Below, piece after piece: positions 5,349 through 7,768 of a stretch of DNA of 7,768 nucleotides (position 1 is its first letter; every line of letters starts with the position of its first letter). The position numbers were made by a program, and so were the translations under genes. Origin of the DNA: an uncultured Eubacterium sp. (GTDB lineage Bacteria; Bacillota; Clostridia; Peptostreptococcales; Anaerovoracaceae); the NCBI GenBank assembly GCA_905193765.1, contig CAJJPZ010000101.1, positions 1 to 7,768 on the forward strand, in the 5' to 3' direction. The notes below the pieces were generated by a model. The model saw only the letters and a list, made by a program, of their open reading frames with translations, was not told the DNA's origin and searched no databases.

Positions 5349-6737
5349 ATGAAAAAATATGACATTATTATCATAGGTGCAGGTGCAAGCGGAGTTTTCA
5401 TGTCCTATGAACTGGCGAAGCTGGATACTGGCGCCAGTATCCTCGTGATAGACAAGGGAGCGCCTCTTGACAGGAGACTTTGCCCCATCAAGAAGGGGGC
5501 CGGAAACTGTCTCAAATGTTCACCATGTCATATAATGAACGGATACGGCGGAGCAGGTACCCTCTCGGATGGCAAATACAATATAACGACGCAGTTCGGA
5601 GGCGATCTCCACAATTATGTGGGCACTGATAAGGCTCTTGAACTCATGGAGTACGTAGACGATGTGCTCTGCAGCATGGGAGGAGCAGACGCCAAGCTCT
5701 ATTCGACTGCAAGTTCTGAACTCAAGACCATGGCGCTGAGGAACGACCTTCATCTGCTGGAAGCCAAGGTAAGACACCTGGGGACCGACAGGAACGTGAA
5801 GATACTGGGAAGGATATACGAATTCTGTCGTGAAAAGATCGAGATGATGTTCTATTCAACGATAGACGATGTGACTGTGGAAGACGACGGAAGCTTCACC
5901 GTGGTAACGGACAGGGGCGAGATTTTCGGCTGCCGTGATCTGGTACTGGCCATGGGTCGTTCCGGATCAAAGCAGATCGGCTATGTATGTGACAAACTGG
6001 GTATAATGCAGAAGAAAAACCGCGTTGATATCGGAGTCAGAGTCGAGTTGCCGGCAGAGGTCTTCAAACACATAACAGACGATGTGTATGAGAGCAAGAT
6101 CGTCTATAAGACAGACAAATACAATGATATGGTGCGTACTTTCTGTATGAATCCGTACGGAGAAGTTGTTGCAGAGAATACCAACGGCATTGTTACGGTA
6201 AACGGACACAGCTATGCCGATCCTGAACTCAGGACAGAGAACACGAACTTCGCGCTCCTGGTATCAAACAAGTTCACGGAACCTTTCAAAGACAGCAACG
6301 AGTACGGTGAATCCATAGCGAAGCTGTCGAACATGCTGGGAGGCGGCGTACTGCTGCAGCGTTTCGGAGACCTTGTAAAGGGCAGACGAAGCAGCGCCAG
6401 AAGAATGGAAAAATGTTTCACAAGGCCTACGCTCAAAGCCACGCCGGGAGACCTGAGTCTGGTCATACCGAAGAGGCAGCTGGATAATATAATCGAAATG
6501 ATATATGCACTGGACAAGATCGCGCCGGGTACGGCCAACGAAGATACACTGCTTTACGGAGTGGAAGTCAAGTTCTACAACTCCAAAGTTGAAGTCGATG
6601 AACATCTTCAGACTAAGATACCCGGACTCTATGCCCTGGGTGACGGATCAGGCGTGACCCACTCGCTGTCGCAGGCGTCTGCCAGCGGAGTGTACGTTGC
6701 CAGGATCCTGGCCGGAAAATACGGCAGAAAGGAATAG
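5349..6737 (+). CDS. FAD-dependent dehydrogenase, COG2509-like, of unknown substrate
   Basis: This 462-residue flavoprotein opens with a dinucleotide-binding fold: a beta strand DIIIIG, the G10-A-G12-A-S-G15 loop, and Asp35 at the end of the second strand. A Cys cluster follows (C45, C54, C57, C60) and leads straight into GYGGAGTLSDGKYN (65-78), the hallmark stretch of the uncharacterised FAD-dependent dehydrogenase family COG2509. A second nucleotide-contact segment, LVLAMGRSGS (198-207), and a C-terminal GLYALGDGSGVTHSLSQASASG (426-447) complete the FAD site. There is no signal peptide or membrane helix, so it is probably a cytosolic oxidoreductase. The natural substrate is not known to me. 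The Cys quartet could bind a metal or Fe-S cluster or act as a redox disulfide. It heads a tight cluster; the next gene begins 4 bases after its TAG. Confidence 0.87.
   Translation: MKKYDIIIIGAGASGVFMSYELAKLDTGASILVIDKGAPLDRRLCPIKKGAGNCLKCSPCHIMNGYGGAGTLSDGKYNITTQFGGDLHNYVGTDKALELMEYVDDVLCSMGGADAKLYSTASSELKTMALRNDLHLLEAKVRHLGTDRNVKILGRIYEFCREKIEMMFYSTIDDVTVEDDGSFTVVTDRGEIFGCRDLVLAMGRSGSKQIGYVCDKLGIMQKKNRVDIGVRVELPAEVFKHITDDVYESKIVYKTDKYNDMVRTFCMNPYGEVVAENTNGIVTVNGHSYADPELRTENTNFALLVSNKFTEPFKDSNEYGESIAKLSNMLGGGVLLQRFGDLVKGRRSSARRMEKCFTRPTLKATPGDLSLVIPKRQLDNIIEMIYALDKIAPGTANEDTLLYGVEVKFYNSKVEVDEHLQTKIPGLYALGDGSGVTHSLSQASASGVYVARILAGKYGRKE
6728..6733 (+). promoter_or_regulatory. Ribosome binding site inside the end of the flavoprotein gene
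   Basis: AAAGGA lies 8 nt before the ATG at 6742 and overlaps the last codons of the upstream gene. It favours 6742 over the in-frame ATG at 6697, which would overlap the flavoprotein gene by 41 bases. Confidence 0.7.
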
Positions 6738-6741
6738 TTCT

Positions 6742-7158
6742 ATGACAAATCGTGTGAAGAAAGCACTGGAAAATCACAGAAAAGGATATAACTGTGCACA
6801 GGCAGTGGCCTGCGTATTCTGTGACGAATTCGGAAAAGATGAGAAAGAAGTCTTTGAGATAATGGAAGCCTTCGGCTTCGGCATGGGGACTATGGGGACA
6901 TGCGGCGCAGTTTCTGCAATGGCAGCTGTTGCCGGCATGAAGGAATCCGACGGTAATCTCGATAAACCGGGCACAAAGAAAGCCTCGTACAGAGCAATGA
7001 AAGAGATGACGGGAAAATTCATGGAGAAGAACGGATCAGTTGTTTGCAGAGAGATAAAAGGGGTGGATACCGGACGTGTCCTCAGAAGCTGCGACGGGTG
7101 TGTTACAGATGCAGTGGAGATCATAGAAGAGTACCTTTCCGGCAATAAGGAGGCATAA
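6742..7158 (+). CDS. C_GCAxxG_C_C family cysteine-rich protein
   Basis: This 138-residue protein matches the C_GCAxxG_C_C family, which is common in anaerobes and thought to be redox-related but has no firm biochemical role. The family signature is laid out in order: GYNCAQAV with Cys18, a helix ending FGFGMGTMG, the T53-C54-G55-A56 motif, VCREI with Cys102, and the CDGC pair (C117, C120) before a C-terminal helix. In many members a Gly follows the CGAxx core; here it is Ala59. Two extra cysteines, C24 and C27, form a CxxC near the N-terminus, making seven in all. There is no signal peptide, and hydrophobic stretches are short, so I do not predict a membrane protein. It sits 4 nt after the flavoprotein gene and 3 nt before the ligase gene, which suggests a shared transcript and related work. 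Confidence 0.86.
   Translation: MTNRVKKALENHRKGYNCAQAVACVFCDEFGKDEKEVFEIMEAFGFGMGTMGTCGAVSAMAAVAGMKESDGNLDKPGTKKASYRAMKEMTGKFMEKNGSVVCREIKGVDTGRVLRSCDGCVTDAVEIIEEYLSGNKEA
7147..7153 (+). promoter_or_regulatory. Ribosome binding site deciding a TTG start
   Basis: AAGGAGG is a full-strength site 8 nt before TTG at 7162. The first in-frame ATG (7198) has only a weak AAGG (7180-7183) about 14 nt upstream. Confidence 0.8.
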
Positions 7159-7161
7159 TAT

Positions 7162-7768
7162 TTGAACAGTAAGAAATATAAGGATACACTATACAAGATG
7201 AGATATATAAACGATTTGAGAGATATGATCGTTTCCAGCGCAGAGCTGTATGCCGATGACCCGGCGTTCCTGGTCAAGGATACACATTCAGATCCATACA
7301 GACCGATAACCTTCAGGACACTGAAGGAGGATATCGACAGCCTCGGGACGAAGCTATCAGCACTGGGACTTCGAGACAAAAAGGTGGCACTGATCGGCGA
7401 GAACAGCTATGAGTGGGTAGTGTCGTACTTCGCCGTTGTCAACGGGACAGGCGTCATCGTACCTCTCGACAAGGATCTGCCGGCAGGCGAAGTCACGAAC
7501 CTGCTCAACAGATCGGAAGCCGATGCAGTTATCTTTTCAGGCAAACAGAAGAAAAAGATCATGGAAGCCATGAAGAACTGCAGCAGCGCAATCATCATGA
7601 TAAACATAGACTCTGGAGAGGAGGAAACAGGCATATACGGGTGGAAATCTCTTCTTGAAGATGGCCGGGAACTTGTGGAAAAAGGCGACAGGAGCTTTAT
7701 AGATGCGGTGATAGACCGTGAAGCCATGTGTTCACTACTGTTCACATCGGGAACCACAGGAAGATCCA
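7162..7768 (+). CDS. AMP-forming acyl-CoA synthetase/ligase, N-terminal part (runs off the right edge)
   Basis: Members activate a carboxylic acid, often a fatty acid, with ATP to an acyl-adenylate and then join it to CoA. About 202 residues are visible. The open frame has no stop to the edge and ends in LLFTSGTTGRS (192-202), whose FTSGTTG is the start of the ATP-binding signature of the adenylate-forming (ANL) superfamily. Before it come an N-terminal stretch RYINDLRDMIVSSAELYADDPAFL, KVALIGENSYEWVVSYFAVVNGTGVIVPLD (74-103), typical of long-chain acyl-CoA ligases, and a DAVIFSG strand. I chose the TTG at 7162 because of the strong AAGGAGG; ATG at 7198 would cost 12 residues. It starts 3 nt after the upstream stop, so it is most likely in the same transcript. 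Chain-length preference and the C-terminal domain cannot be judged. Confidence 0.9.
   Translation, partial: MNSKKYKDTLYKMRYINDLRDMIVSSAELYADDPAFLVKDTHSDPYRPITFRTLKEDIDSLGTKLSALGLRDKKVALIGENSYEWVVSYFAVVNGTGVIVPLDKDLPAGEVTNLLNRSEADAVIFSGKQKKKIMEAMKNCSSAIIMINIDSGEEETGIYGWKSLLEDGRELVEKGDRSFIDAVIDREAMCSLLFTSGTTGRS

Noticed and set aside
6697..6741. Longer start of the C_GCAxxG_C_C gene at ATG 6697
   Set aside because: It would overlap the flavoprotein gene by 41 bases and add a Pro/Trp/Glu stretch that is only a frame-shifted reading of that gene; 6742 has AAAGGA at good spacing.
1..7768. Mobile element, CRISPR array, tRNA or other defence system
   Set aside because: No transposase, integrase, regularly spaced direct repeats, tRNA-like fold or known defence domain was seen; all long open frames are explained by chromosomal families.

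Overview
The window looks like chromosomal DNA from an anaerobic Bacillota of the Clostridia type. Signs are strong GGAGG-type ribosome sites, AT-rich gaps between genes, one TTG start, a YrzB/DUF1292 protein, a clostridial-style C_GCAxxG_C_C protein and a COG2509 flavoprotein. Gene order and codon use look like ordinary core chromosome. I see no transposase, phage gene, tRNA, rRNA or CRISPR array. The genus cannot be told from this sequence.

Layout: (1) Positions 1-190, minus strand: the 5' end of serA (phosphoglycerate dehydrogenase), running off the left edge. (2) Positions 191-360: a divergent promoter region built on a perfect 15-bp inverted repeat. Each arm carries an extended TATAAT -10 facing outward. 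(3) Positions 361-4680, plus strand: serC, dacF and uvrC as a tight cluster, with a 1-nt overlap at serC/dacF and an 8-nt overlap at dacF/uvrC. (4) Positions 4763-5035: a small, very acidic DUF1292 gene with its own likely extended -10 promoter. (5) Positions 5036-5348: a 313-base gap with three or four hairpins, including a perfect 16-bp stem, followed by an exact-consensus TTGACA-N17-TATAAT promoter. (6) Positions 5349-7768, plus strand: a second tight cluster with gaps of 4 and 3 nt, encoding a FAD-dependent dehydrogenase (COG2509-like), a C_GCAxxG_C_C cysteine-rich protein and the N-terminal part of an AMP-forming acyl-CoA synthetase that runs off the right edge.

Working together: SerA and SerC catalyse the first two steps of serine synthesis from 3-phosphoglycerate and share one control region. 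DacF (peptidoglycan trimming) and UvrC (nucleotide excision repair) share the serC transcript by position but have no obvious pathway link to it. The second cluster pairs a flavoprotein carrying a Cys quartet with a Cys-rich partner and an acyl-CoA ligase. This suggests a redox or lipid-linked function that the sequence alone does not settle. No clearly new defence or mobile system is visible. The most unusual items are the symmetric divergent promoter, the hairpin-rich gap and the uncharacterised redox cluster.
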